NCBI GenBank assembly: GCA_016180085.1
Contig: JACPBX010000007.1
Coordinates: 1-53,745 of the forward strand
From: Candidatus Woesearchaeota archaeon
GTDB taxonomy: Archaea > Nanobdellota > Nanobdellia > Woesearchaeales > UBA10216
Length of the DNA: 53,745 nt
Reading direction: 5' to 3'
Below the pieces are notes generated by a model. It was not told where the DNA came from. It did no database searches and was given only the letters and a program-made list of their open reading frames with translations. Both the position numbers and the translations under genes were made by a program. Below, one piece after another: positions 35,653-46,100 of this stretch (within the stretch, counting starts at the first letter, position 1; each line of letters opens with the position of its first letter).

Positions 35653-36828
35653 TTATCTCGCGTGCAGGAGCTTTTCCATCTCCTGCTCTTTCTTCAGAAG
35701 CTTTTCCATCTGGCGCTCTTCTTTCTTGAAGTCCTCCCTTATTTTGAACCTGGGCTCGAGTTTTGCAAGTATCTCCATTACACCGGTATACTCAAGCTCG
35801 TTCATGCCAAGCATTGCAGGCCCTGAAAAGCCCTGTTCCCTGAGAGCTAATGCTTTCTCAGCTGCCTTCGCCCTTACAGAGTCCCAGACAGGGTCAGCGT
35901 CAAACATGTCAACGCCGTCAGTGAGCTTGCCATTGTGCACGCAAAATCCTTGCGCGCAGACTATTGGCGGCCCGTCAAAGAAGCTCGCACCCTGACCGAC
36001 CTTTACAGGCGTCAATGGCCCGTTATGGCTGCCTCTCATAAATCCTGCTACGTAATGGCATATCTTGAACGGAGACAGAACCTCGCCTGTTGCCGGGAAC
36101 TGGCTTTGAGTCCTTACGAGCATCGGCGGGTCGTCCTTTCCGGTATATTTGCCTGCAATGTTGTGCAGCCTTGTTGTGCCGACGGCTACCGCCTGCTCGC
36201 CTGTAGCCCTGCTGTAAATGCCCTCAATTACAAACCTGTCATTATCCCTGATTAATGCGGCAAGCTCATAAAGCTCCTCTGGTGTGTTCAGCTCGATAAC
36301 CCTGTCGCCCTCAGTATACGTTACATCCATCACCTTAAACTTGAACCCCTGGCTCAGCTTCGAGCTTAGCAGCAGGCCTGCGCAGTTCATCGGGTCTGCA
36401 AACCCAAGATAAAGCGGCAGGTTAAATGCGCCAGCATCGCACTTGTCTGCTGCGAAAACAATGAATGGCTCGTTAGGCCTTTCCTCAATCTCCATCTCAG
36501 CTACTGAAGGCCCCATTCCCTTGACGTTGCCTGAAAAAGCATCCTTGAGCATGTCCTGCCCCGCTCCATAGAGCCCCTGCTCCTTGGCAATCTTTGTCGC
36601 AAAGGTGAAAGCGTCCCATGCAATCTTGTGCACTTCAGGGCTGTCCTTGCCCTGTGCGTGAGTCATCAGGATTCCTATGTCATCACCGATTGAAAAGACC
36701 CTGTAATCCATTGCCCACTGGCTTTTCCCAACAAAATCCTTGATTGCAGCCAGGACCTCCTTGCTCGGCCTTACATGCCCGCCGATGGAGCCAATGTCAG
36801 CTTTTATCAACGTTATAGTAGTCTTCAT
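35653..36828 (-). CDS. fbp: Archaeal fructose-1,6-bisphosphate aldolase/phosphatase
   Basis: TTITLIKADIGSIGGHVRPS, GDDIGILMTHAQGKDSPEVHKIAWDAF. Confidence 0.95.
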   Translation of the reverse strand: MKTTITLIKADIGSIGGHVRPSKEVLAAIKDFVGKSQWAMDYRVFSIGDDIGILMTHAQGKDSPEVHKIAWDAFTFATKIAKEQGLYGAGQDMLKDAFSGNVKGMGPSVAEMEIEERPNEPFIVFAADKCDAGAFNLPLYLGFADPMNCAGLLLSSKLSQGFKFKVMDVTYTEGDRVIELNTPEELYELAALIRDNDRFVIEGIYSRATGEQAVAVGTTRLHNIAGKYTGKDDPPMLVRTQSQFPATGEVLSPFKICHYVAGFMRGSHNGPLTPVKVGQGASFFDGPPIVCAQGFCVHNGKLTDGVDMFDADPVWDSVRAKAAEKALALREQGFSGPAMLGMNELEYTGVMEILAKLEPRFKIREDFKKEERQMEKLLKKEQEMEKLLHAR

Positions 36829-37050
36829 TCAAACACACCTCCACAACAACCTTTTTACATATTTCAACGGCTCATCACCATAGTGTATGATGAAGTAAGA
36901 TAAAATATGAGCTTATATTTAAAGATTGTTGTGCTGTGGTGCAGCATTGTGTGCAAAAAAAAACGTATGGAGGAATATAGAAACGTATTTATACTTGTCT
37001 TTGGAGAAGATTGCTTTAATCACAATTTAGTTTAACTTAGTGGCTTTATA

Positions 37051-40000
37051 GTGCAAATAGTGCAAAAGGGGTGTGCGTTTTTGGTTAAGCCAGTCAGACA
37101 AAGAATTGGTTTTATTTTCCTGCTTCTGCTGCTTGTTGCCATCTTGGCTTACTCTGCTCCTGTTTTTGGTGTTGTAAGCAGCGGCACGGCAAGTCTGAAT
37201 GTTTCCAGCTACATCAGCTTAAGCGACGGCACAGTAAGCAACCTTTCAGGCCACGTAAAATGGGACAACAGGTCAGGCATACAGGCAAGCACCTGGGCTG
37301 CAAGCACGCAGAACGGCTTTTTCAACGCAAGCCCTGGCAAGATTCATTCTCTCGGCCCCAAAAGCAACCTAAGTATCTACAGCGTGCCTAACGGTTCTGA
37401 CTTGTTCTACGGCCACTTGTATTACGAGAACCTTACTGAAACCATCTGGGCTGTTGGGGACAGTTTTGCTGTTATGACCAATAACAACACTTATGGATTC
37501 ATAGAGGTTAATAGCATAGCGTTTGGCAGCCACGTTAACATAACATGGAAGTTCCAGAGCAATGGCAGCAGCTCGTTCAGTGCCGGCTCTGGCGATTCTC
37601 AGCTTACAGGCTGCCTTAGGCACACGACAGAAGCCGCTTGCTGGAATGCCAGCACTAATGGTGAGACGTGCTACTGGGATAATTTCATAAAATCGTGCCA
37701 GCAAACTGTTGGCGGAGGGGGCACTGGAGGCGGTGGCGGGGGAGGGGCAGGTGCCAGTAACAAGACAGACTGCTTTGTTTTTGATGGCAATAAGGCGGGC
37801 TGCGGAAACATAACTGTCTGCAAGTGGTTCGATTCCGAAAGCATTTGCGACCCTAATCCCAGCTTCGACTATGCCAAGGGCGTGACGTGCCCGGACTTTG
37901 TTAACAAAACCGCTTGCAACAACCAGCCCTTCACCTCTCCGTTGTGCACATGGAACGGCACAGGTGCTGGGGAACTTCCAGTGGGGAATTGCAGCGCTAA
38001 CATCACTAAAACGTTCAACAGCTTTCCTGCTGCGCCGTATACTAACTGCGAGGCAGCCCCGAACCAGGGCAACTGCACCTTGCTGACCAACACTTATTTC
38101 ATGCCGTGTGAGTGGGATGGCAACAAGAACGAGTGCAAGGCTGCGCTTCATGGCATCTTCGGCGGAGATTCAGGAGGCAACTATTTTGACATAAGCACAA
38201 AGTCATCTTGCGAGGCATCTGGAGGCACTTGGAAGACAGAGCAGTACACCTATACCGACCAGTACGGCAATACTCAGACTTCCAGTGGCTCGTGGTGCGA
38301 GGCTTCATTCGGCAATTTCGGGAAAGAAAGCTGTAACGATGCCTGCTGGGCTTGTGAGAAGCAGAGTGACGGCACTAACTGGGCTGATGCTGCAACCGCT
38401 GCGCAAAAATGCACGAACTCTACGCTCGGCTTTTGCAAGTTCATATCAGATACAAATGCCTGGAACGGCCAGGGCTGGTGCGAGCCTGAGAGCTATATAG
38501 GGTTTGGGTTTGCGGACTGCAGCACCAACTGCTTTGGCTGCTTCAAGAACAACACGTGCGGGACAAGCGCTGCAAACTGCTCCTGGGTTCCTGACACGTT
38601 CAGCTATGACATAAATGGCGATGGCAAGTTCAACTCTTCGGAAGACGGCTGGTGTGACAAAAAGCTTGTAGCTGACAAGAAGGACTGCAGCAAGACATGC
38701 ATGGCCTGCCAAACCTCTAACGCCTGCACAACAAGCGCCTCAAACTGCACGTGGAACACCACAGGCTCTTTCGCGCAGTTCTGCCACCTGAACTCTACCC
38801 TGCAGGAGATTTGCTTCCTGCCCGGCGATGAGGACAACGACGGGCAGTTTGACTGCGCTGACGTTGATAGTTGTAATCAGGACCCGTTCTGCGGCTTCGG
38901 ATTCGGCAGTGGCGCCGGAGGTTCTGGACTGGGCGCTGGAACCGTGAACAACACAGCATGCATACAGCATGACAACAACCAAGCTAACTGTCTCCTCCAA
39001 AACGGCACGGGAATTATGAACCTCACGCCTGTGTGCTACTACCATCCTGCTCCTGGTCAGGAAACATCATTCCCGACTGTTGGCTGGTGCGACCCCGTAT
39101 TCGAGCAGAACATGATTGGCGGTATGCTCGTCGACACCCCTCCTGAAATTATAGGCGTTGATAACCTTAATGACAACATCTCAGGCCAGAACTGGACCGA
39201 CATTGGCGGCGTGGGCATTCACGAAAGCCCGGGAGCGCAGGAGAAGCTTGACCTGGGCATAGGCATGAAGAACCTCTCGCACTTTGCCGGCTGTAACAAG
39301 GTCGGCAGCTTCAAAACTACCAGTAAGAACCTCACGACAAAGTTTTACCGCTTTATTGATTCTGACAATAACGCAAGCTCTGGCTGCGCTGTAAACGGCA
39401 CACTGCCTGAGGGCGCGCAGTTCAACGAAACAGGCTTTGACTACAAGTTCTTCTACTCGGAGAACACAACAAGCGGCGAGTTCAAGGTTGCTTTCAAGTG
39501 CTACTCAGGAACGTGGATTCCTTTTTCAGCACAGCTTGCTGTTATGAAGGAGCTGTGCGTGCTGCCACCCGGAAGCCTGGGGCTTGATGTGCCAAGCGAG
39601 TTTGTCCCAAGCAGCGCCCAGGTGCTTGTCATCAACAAGGTTGACATAGGCAGCCCGAAAAATGCTATAAGAATCATGGTTATGACTGCTAACAGCAGCG
39701 GCAACCACACCGACCTTGCCGAGGCAGGCGCTGGAAGCAACGAATCAAACCCTGTTGACATTGCCGGGCCATTCTACTACACTCCCGGGAGCATTGACAA
39801 GAAGTTTGAGAACTGCCAGGCAACTGGACAGGACCTTGACGGCGATGGCCTGACAGCTGACAACGACCCTGACTGCACCTTGTTCAAGAAGTTCGGGTTC
39901 GTGCCCTTTGAGGGCGGCCCGCAATGTAAAGACGGCAAGGACAACGACAACAACGGCAACATTGACTGCAATGACGTGAGCTGCAAGTATGACCCATTCT

Positions 40001-41637
40001 CCGGATGCCCGGGAGGCTTTGGCATGAGCTGCGACCCGACTGACAAAAGCCCGCCAGGCCAGAAGTGGCTTGATGCCAGCATTTTCCCGGAAGGCGCATC
40101 AATCTCGTTTGATTCCGACGAGCCCAGCAACGGCACAATCGCATTTTACGGCAACGATAGCAAGTGCTTAACCCTCAACTCAACGATAAAGGACTACGGG
40201 CTGACAGATGCAACCACGGGCAACGAGTACAAGTCGTGGCACGACGCAGTAATAGACAGGTACAGCGTAAACGCCACATTGAGCAGCAACAAAACGTATT
40301 ACTACAAGTTCAAGATGTGCGACCTGTGCGGCAACTGCTTATCAGGCGCCTGCACGAACTTCACGACCACTGCGAGCTATTCAGATTACGTGTTCAAGCC
40401 TGTTCCGAACTCAGGGCTTCAGATAGACATCCCCCAGTTGGGTGTGTCTGGCGATAGCATGACTTACGGCAAGAAGGTAAACGCGTCCAATGCCCAGAAC
40501 ATTGACATAACAGTCAAGGACCCGACCATTGGCTACAACATCACACTGCACAACGTTTCGGTTTTCTCTGCAGCAACGATCAACATAACCACGCTGTACA
40601 GTTCAAACTCTAGCAACAAGTACGTCGGCATAAATACTACAAGCTGGAATACAATTATGCAAAAGCTCGGCGTTAAGTATGTTACAATAACAATACCTGA
40701 TAACGGCACCCAGCTTTGGAAGTGCGACGATGATAACTTGTCGAACTGCTTTGACATGACCAGCAACGCCAGCTGCACCTTCGGCACTTCAGTCACTAAC
40801 TGCACAATGTCGGTAGGAACAGGCCTTGGCTTCTCCTATTATGGGGTGCAGGGCACAAAAACTTACACAAGCGGAGGAAGCAGCCAGTCACCAAGTGGCA
40901 GCGGCGGTGGAGGCGGAGGAGGAGGCGGTGGTGGAGGAGGAAGTGCCTTGGTCTCTGAAAGCTCGCTGCTGCAGAAGGCCTTAAGCGCAGGTGACTCGGG
41001 AACCTTCACTTACAAGAAATTTGCCAGCCTTGGCGTTTATGAAATAGTTGCTGAGGCCGGAGCAGCCGCAACCAACCCCTCAGTAACTGTCAGGGAGACC
41101 AACCTGGCTGTAAACGTCGCAGCGCCAATCCCGAAAGAAGCGGGAAACGTGTACAAATACCTGTCGATAACAAAGGCCAACCTTGAAACGGTTACAAAGG
41201 CAACGATAAAGTTCAGCGTTCCGACTGAGTGGTTCACCAACAACAGCTTAGATCCATCCACCACTTCGCTAAACAGGCTTGTCTCCAACAGCTGGGTCAA
41301 GCTGCCGACAAGGCAGGCTGCATCCGGGGATGCCAAGTTTACAAGCTACGAGGCTGAAAGTGAAGGGTTCTCGACCTTCGCGATTGCGGCAGAAAAAGCA
41401 AAGGCCAAGCCGGTTGTGACAGCTCCACCAGTGCCGACAGGCGCTGTTGTTCAGGAAACGCCTGCACAGCAACCTGAGGATGTGCAGCCTCAACAGCAGG
41501 CAGCATCAGCCAAGGAAGGCAGCAGTCTTGGGTTTGTGTCAAGGACTCTGCTCACCATTATCGTAGCTATTGTCGCTGTGCTGGTCCTTTTGGAGGTCCT
41601 GCACAAGCTCCACAAGAAAGTTCCGCCAAAGCAGTAA
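37051..41637 (+). CDS. Giant Cys-rich surface protein (1528 aa) with PGF-pre-PGF-like domain
   Basis: Signal/TM, repeated Cys modules, Ca-binding-like DGKDNDNNGNIDCND, poly-Gly, SVPTEWF...GFSTFAI, C-terminal TM. Confidence 0.85.
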   Translation: MQIVQKGCAFLVKPVRQRIGFIFLLLLLVAILAYSAPVFGVVSSGTASLNVSSYISLSDGTVSNLSGHVKWDNRSGIQASTWAASTQNGFFNASPGKIHSLGPKSNLSIYSVPNGSDLFYGHLYYENLTETIWAVGDSFAVMTNNNTYGFIEVNSIAFGSHVNITWKFQSNGSSSFSAGSGDSQLTGCLRHTTEAACWNASTNGETCYWDNFIKSCQQTVGGGGTGGGGGGGAGASNKTDCFVFDGNKAGCGNITVCKWFDSESICDPNPSFDYAKGVTCPDFVNKTACNNQPFTSPLCTWNGTGAGELPVGNCSANITKTFNSFPAAPYTNCEAAPNQGNCTLLTNTYFMPCEWDGNKNECKAALHGIFGGDSGGNYFDISTKSSCEASGGTWKTEQYTYTDQYGNTQTSSGSWCEASFGNFGKESCNDACWACEKQSDGTNWADAATAAQKCTNSTLGFCKFISDTNAWNGQGWCEPESYIGFGFADCSTNCFGCFKNNTCGTSAANCSWVPDTFSYDINGDGKFNSSEDGWCDKKLVADKKDCSKTCMACQTSNACTTSASNCTWNTTGSFAQFCHLNSTLQEICFLPGDEDNDGQFDCADVDSCNQDPFCGFGFGSGAGGSGLGAGTVNNTACIQHDNNQANCLLQNGTGIMNLTPVCYYHPAPGQETSFPTVGWCDPVFEQNMIGGMLVDTPPEIIGVDNLNDNISGQNWTDIGGVGIHESPGAQEKLDLGIGMKNLSHFAGCNKVGSFKTTSKNLTTKFYRFIDSDNNASSGCAVNGTLPEGAQFNETGFDYKFFYSENTTSGEFKVAFKCYSGTWIPFSAQLAVMKELCVLPPGSLGLDVPSEFVPSSAQVLVINKVDIGSPKNAIRIMVMTANSSGNHTDLAEAGAGSNESNPVDIAGPFYYTPGSIDKKFENCQATGQDLDGDGLTADNDPDCTLFKKFGFVPFEGGPQCKDGKDNDNNGNIDCNDVSCKYDPFSGCPGGFGMSCDPTDKSPPGQKWLDASIFPEGASISFDSDEPSNGTIAFYGNDSKCLTLNSTIKDYGLTDATTGNEYKSWHDAVIDRYSVNATLSSNKTYYYKFKMCDLCGNCLSGACTNFTTTASYSDYVFKPVPNSGLQIDIPQLGVSGDSMTYGKKVNASNAQNIDITVKDPTIGYNITLHNVSVFSAATINITTLYSSNSSNKYVGINTTSWNTIMQKLGVKYVTITIPDNGTQLWKCDDDNLSNCFDMTSNASCTFGTSVTNCTMSVGTGLGFSYYGVQGTKTYTSGGSSQSPSGSGGGGGGGGGGGGGSALVSESSLLQKALSAGDSGTFTYKKFASLGVYEIVAEAGAAATNPSVTVRETNLAVNVAAPIPKEAGNVYKYLSITKANLETVTKATIKFSVPTEWFTNNSLDPSTTSLNRLVSNSWVKLPTRQAASGDAKFTSYEAESEGFSTFAIAAEKAKAKPVVTAPPVPTGAVVQETPAQQPEDVQPQQQAASAKEGSSLGFVSRTLLTIIVAIVAVLVLLEVLHKLHKKVPPKQ

Positions 41638-41681
41638 GGAAGCAGTAAATAGGGCAGGATTAGTCCTATTAGCTCTTGTTC

Positions 41682-42608
41682 TTATTGCCGGCTTATGCCT
41701 TCAAGGTATCTTTCTGCCTCAAGCGCTGCCTGGCAGCCCATCCCGGCTGCCGTGACTGCCTGCCTGTATACCTTGTCGTGAACATCGCCAGCCACAAAAA
41801 CGCCTGGCAGCTTCGTCCTCATCCTGCCATCAGCGATGATGTAGCCGTTCTCGTCCAGCTCCAGAACGCCTTTGAACACCGCGCTGTTCGGGATGTGGCC
41901 AATCGCCAGAAAGACCGCATCTGTTTTCAGTTCGCGGCTGCTGCCATCATTAACGTCCTTTATTCTAACCTCGGTTACTTTTTTGCCGTCTCCAAGAATC
42001 TCCTCAACAGAGGAGTTCCAGACGACCTTTATTTTGCTGTTGCCGAGAACGCGTTCCTGCATTATCTTGCTGGCTCTTAACTGGTCTCTGCGGTGTATTA
42101 TCGTGACAGAGTTCACCACTTTTGCCGAAAATAAGGACTCCTCGCATGCGCTGTCGCCTCCTCCAACAACAACAATATCCTTCCCGCCGTAGAACGGCGC
42201 ATCACACGTTGCACACGTATGTACGCCCCTGTTCCAGTATTTCTTCTCTGATTCGAGGCCAAGCAGCCTGGCCGATGCGCCTGTGGCGATGATAACTGAT
42301 TTTGCCTCTATTTTTTCCCCGTCAACGACCATTTCGTAAATGTTCTTCCCTTTAACCGAAAATTGCTCAACATTCCCGTCCTTGAACCTCGTGCCAAACC
42401 TCTTTGCCTGCGCCCTTGCCTTGCTAATCATCTCAGGACCCATCACGCCTTCCGGAAAGCAGGGGTAGTTCTCAACAGCTGTTGTAAGCATGAGCTGGCC
42501 TCCTTCCTCCTTTCCTGAAATAACCAGAGGGCTGAGGTTTGCCCTGGCTGCGTAAATTGCCGCAGTGAGGCCTGCTATTCCTGCCCCGATTATTACGAGT
42601 TTTTCCAT
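41682..42608 (-). CDS. trxB: Thioredoxin reductase
   Basis: IGAGIAGLTAAIYAARA, CATCDAPFY, GVFVAGDVHDKVYRQAVTAAGMGCQAA. Confidence 0.95.
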   Translation of the reverse strand: MEKLVIIGAGIAGLTAAIYAARANLSPLVISGKEEGGQLMLTTAVENYPCFPEGVMGPEMISKARAQAKRFGTRFKDGNVEQFSVKGKNIYEMVVDGEKIEAKSVIIATGASARLLGLESEKKYWNRGVHTCATCDAPFYGGKDIVVVGGGDSACEESLFSAKVVNSVTIIHRRDQLRASKIMQERVLGNSKIKVVWNSSVEEILGDGKKVTEVRIKDVNDGSSRELKTDAVFLAIGHIPNSAVFKGVLELDENGYIIADGRMRTKLPGVFVAGDVHDKVYRQAVTAAGMGCQAALEAERYLEGISRQ

Positions 42609-42720
42609 GCCAGAATGCGGCTATTGGCGGTTATTTAAATTATTTCCCTTTGAAGAAAAGGAAAACCTTAAGGAAGCTGGGCAAATTATTTTTAAATAAA
42701 ACAGGACTCCTGTTTTCTTT

Positions 42721-44007
42721 ATGGCGTTGACTTTGCCGGAAATGCGGCCCTTAAAGTGCAAGCTTGTAGAGGCTATAACTCCAGAGCTGCTGCGGCAGAA
42801 TTCCGGTGATGGTAATGCTTTCTATTTGGTCACACCTATCGAGCTGGGGCTTATGGCTCAATACGTTCCCTCGACAGCTTACCGTTTTTCTCGCGAGCTT
42901 GGACTGCCTTTTCCAGAGGAAACTGCCGAGCGAAAGGCAATGCTGGCTTTTCAGCTTCAGTCAGAGATAGTTGCCAAGGGCTCAACCATTGATTCTGGAA
43001 TAATAAACGGAAGAAGGGATGCCGGAAGCGTAAGTAGCAAAATCTACCAGCTTAAGAGGTTGTCAAATATTTTCAGAATGCTTGGCGTGAAGCCGCCTGA
43101 AAAGATTCCTGCAGACGTCCTTGAGCACGGTAACCTTGATGAGATTCTGATAGCTGCGAAGCTGCGCTTTGCAGAATTCATGAAAATACTTCCTGACTGG
43201 ATGCTGCCTGTCCCTGTCTCCGTGAAGCGCGCAGACCTCGATAGCGATCAACGAAAAAGGTTCGCCTACCTCGAAGACATATTGGGGATAGCCGGTGACA
43301 ATGCAGTGGGTGTGGCTCTTTACGGCTCTGCCTCCCGTGAAACTGACCAGGCAAAGTTTTCTGACTACGACAACTACCTCGTTGTTAAGGACGGCTCTCT
43401 GCCACAGCTTTACCCTTATCTTGTCGGGAAGCGGTTTGTGAACCCGTTTGATGGCAAGCCTGTCAGCTTTAATCTGATTGAGGAAAGCACTTTCACGAAG
43501 TTTGCAAGGATGCACCACGACCCTAGCGAGAATCTTGAAAGCGGCCTGGTGCTTTACGGGGAGCTGAAGTTTCCTGTTGCTTCTGGGACGGAAACCATAG
43601 AGAGGGGCGTATCGCACGCTGTACTAAGGGCGAAGGCTTTGAAGTCTGCTGCAATCTGGGTCGCGCAGGAGCCCGATGTGCTTTCCGGCAAAGAGCCGCT
43701 TTTCAGTTTTTTCCAGAAGTCACCGGTATTTATCGTCCAAGCAGGGCTAAACCATGCCCTGGGCATTGCCTCAAGGTCAAGGGACGATATTGTGGCCGCC
43801 ATGCGGAACATTAGCGGCGGCTCTGCCCTCCCTTACCAGCCCGATGCCGCCTACCTCAGGGATGCAACACACCTGGCTGTGACCTCGGCAACCTTGCTTC
43901 TTGAACACTTCTTCAGTGGAAAGCAGTTTCAGAACAGCTTCATGCAGGGAGTAGGAATGCATAGCTATAGCGAGCAGAGGCCAGAAGTTGTGCAGGCTGG
44001 AAGTTAA
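42721..44007 (+). CDS. Nucleotidyltransferase-domain protein
   Basis: ALYGSASRETDQAKFSDYDNYLVV. Confidence 0.7.
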   Translation: MALTLPEMRPLKCKLVEAITPELLRQNSGDGNAFYLVTPIELGLMAQYVPSTAYRFSRELGLPFPEETAERKAMLAFQLQSEIVAKGSTIDSGIINGRRDAGSVSSKIYQLKRLSNIFRMLGVKPPEKIPADVLEHGNLDEILIAAKLRFAEFMKILPDWMLPVPVSVKRADLDSDQRKRFAYLEDILGIAGDNAVGVALYGSASRETDQAKFSDYDNYLVVKDGSLPQLYPYLVGKRFVNPFDGKPVSFNLIEESTFTKFARMHHDPSENLESGLVLYGELKFPVASGTETIERGVSHAVLRAKALKSAAIWVAQEPDVLSGKEPLFSFFQKSPVFIVQAGLNHALGIASRSRDDIVAAMRNISGGSALPYQPDAAYLRDATHLAVTSATLLLEHFFSGKQFQNSFMQGVGMHSYSEQRPEVVQAGS

Positions 44008-44022
44008 GAGGCAGAAGCTGGT

Positions 44023-44760
44023 TTAATCCGTGTCTACCCTTGGTGCAAGCACGAAAGCCATCATTACCTTGTCTACTGTGCTGTATGTAAGCCTGAGCGG
44101 GTAGTCCTTGTTGAACTGTATTACGACCTTGTCAGAGAGCTTGCTGCCCTCAATCATCTTCTTCAGGTACTCAACAGAATACTTTGCCTTGACCTTTTCC
44201 CTTGCGATTACCTTTGTGCTCTCGGACTCCTTTATCTCTATTGCTGCGCTGTTAAGGTCGCCCTCTGCCTGCAAGGTGAGCTTGCCTGTTTCGGCAATCA
44301 GGCTCACGGACTCTGAGACTATCTCGGCATCTACTATTGCCTCGTTGAAAAGTGTTGCATCTGTCTCAACGCTGACAGGGAATGCAAGCTCTGGCACCTT
44401 CTGCTCCTTTTCCTCTGTATCGATTAAGGGCAGGCTGAATGTCCTCGTTGATGCTGACCTGAGCTGTATCTTGAGCTTGTTGCTGTCAAGCTCCAGGCTC
44501 AGCATGTCGCTTGGGTTTGCCCTCCTGAGTATCTGCCTGAAGTTGGTAAGGTTTATTGCTATGTCTGCCGGCTTTTCAATGTCATACTCTGTAAAGGCTG
44601 TCGGGAGAAGCTTGAATATGACCATCGCAACGTTAGCCGGGTCCATGGCTACGAGCTCAATACCATCCCTGGAAATCCTCAGCTTTGCCTCGTTGACAAG
44701 CTCAGAAATTATGGCAATGCTCTCCTTAAGGTACTTTGGCTCTGAAAGCGTCAGCCTCAT
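44023..44760 (-). CDS. pcn: DNA polymerase sliding clamp (PCNA)
   Basis: ISRDGIELVAMDPANVAMV; C-terminal YPLRLTYSTVDKVMMAFVLAPRVD. Confidence 0.95.
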   Translation of the reverse strand: MRLTLSEPKYLKESIAIISELVNEAKLRISRDGIELVAMDPANVAMVIFKLLPTAFTEYDIEKPADIAINLTNFRQILRRANPSDMLSLELDSNKLKIQLRSASTRTFSLPLIDTEEKEQKVPELAFPVSVETDATLFNEAIVDAEIVSESVSLIAETGKLTLQAEGDLNSAAIEIKESESTKVIAREKVKAKYSVEYLKKMIEGSKLSDKVVIQFNKDYPLRLTYSTVDKVMMAFVLAPRVDTD

Positions 44761-44919
44761 CTTTTAACCCCAAAATCAGTAATTAACTCCGAAAATCCCC
44801 AAATCAACCGCTATTAACCACTGGACAGTTTTTGCCGCTATTTAAATATTTTTTGCAGCCCTGGGGTCTGCGGCGTTGCATTAGCTTTTTATGCTAAAGC
44901 GGACTCCCGAAAGCAGGCT

Positions 44920-45894
44920 ATGGCTCTGGAGTTAAAGTTTGGAAATAGGATAAGCGATGAAGGCAAAGAAAGGCTGAAGGCTTCGATTGCTTACTCTTAC
45001 ATGGAAGCGTTTTCGGTACTCCACAACTCCTCTTATTTTGAAACACTGCCCGGGAGAAGCAGGAAGGAGCAGCTGGGATTTATGCGGCAGTATGTGCGGG
45101 ACTATGACACCGGGCTGTATAAAGAGGTTACCGGGAGGATGCTGAGATGGGCGGCTGAAGAGGGACAGAGGCCCAGACACGTCCTTGATGGAGGCAGCGG
45201 TCCAGGCATTTCGGCACAGGTCGTACTGCAGGAGACTGCACCTGAAAAAATGACCTTAGTGGATGTGTCCGGAGCTGCCTTGGAACTTGCAAGGGAACGT
45301 TTACAACAGTTCAATGGTCCTACGAAAATTAGCTACAAAATAGGCAGGGTTGAGTCCCTGGAAGAAGTGATAATGGAACCCGTCGATATGGTTCTCATGC
45401 GCTCAGTTGTAAGGTTTGTTCATCCCTCGAACTACAAAGCAATGTTTAGCAGAATGAGAGATATTTTGAGGCCTGGAGGTGTAGTGCTGTTAGATCTTCC
45501 GTATTTTTCCCCGAAGCTTGAATTTTTTGATGCGGCGTGCGCTGAAGCCCTCGGAAAAGCACTTGGCAAGACTTTTGGCATACCTGAACTTGGGAATGAC
45601 TACTGTTATCCGCTTCCAGAATCGCTGCTTGCTGCAGCAAATGCTGGCCTAGCGGCTGCCGGCTTCAAGACCGTAAAAGAGAAGACATTCATTGAAGTGC
45701 CCAGTGCTGAAGCTCAGATTAGGATAATTTCAATGCAGCTGTGGTACGCAGCTATGGCGCTGGGGAATCACCCGGCCGATTTCGAGTTGTTTGTTAAGAA
45801 AAAAGATAAACTGGCAACCGAGGTGGTTTCTTCATTGTCAGGACGGAAACTCCATTACAGTTCCCCAGTCGCCGTAATGGCCGTAAAGGACTAA
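44920..45894 (+). CDS. Class I SAM-dependent methyltransferase (paralog 1)
   Basis: HVLDGGSGPGISAQV, MTLVDVSGAALELAR. Confidence 0.85.
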   Translation: MALELKFGNRISDEGKERLKASIAYSYMEAFSVLHNSSYFETLPGRSRKEQLGFMRQYVRDYDTGLYKEVTGRMLRWAAEEGQRPRHVLDGGSGPGISAQVVLQETAPEKMTLVDVSGAALELARERLQQFNGPTKISYKIGRVESLEEVIMEPVDMVLMRSVVRFVHPSNYKAMFSRMRDILRPGGVVLLDLPYFSPKLEFFDAACAEALGKALGKTFGIPELGNDYCYPLPESLLAAANAGLAAAGFKTVKEKTFIEVPSAEAQIRIISMQLWYAAMALGNHPADFELFVKKKDKLATEVVSSLSGRKLHYSSPVAVMAVKD

Positions 45895-45900
45895 GTCAAT

Positions 45901-45998
45901 GTAATGCAAGGTCACTTTCTTCCCTCCATGCTTAGGCCAAGGAGGGAAAACCCAAACCTGCATTACGCCGATTGGGTCCAGTCGCAACAGCGACTTGG
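45901..45998. ncRNA. Structured intergenic element between methyltransferase paralogs
   Basis: GTAATGCA(A)GG/CCTGCATTAC enclosing TTCCCTCC/GGAGGGAA, followed by bulged hairpin CCAGTCGC-AACA-GCGACTTGG. Confidence 0.4.
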
Positions 45999-46100
45999 GA
46001 GTGAGTGTTGCTAAACACCACGGCAGCAAGCAGAACCACAGACTCAGGACAAAGCTGCGTTCGTGAAAAAATTTTAAGCAGGCCGCTTCTGTCACGGCGC

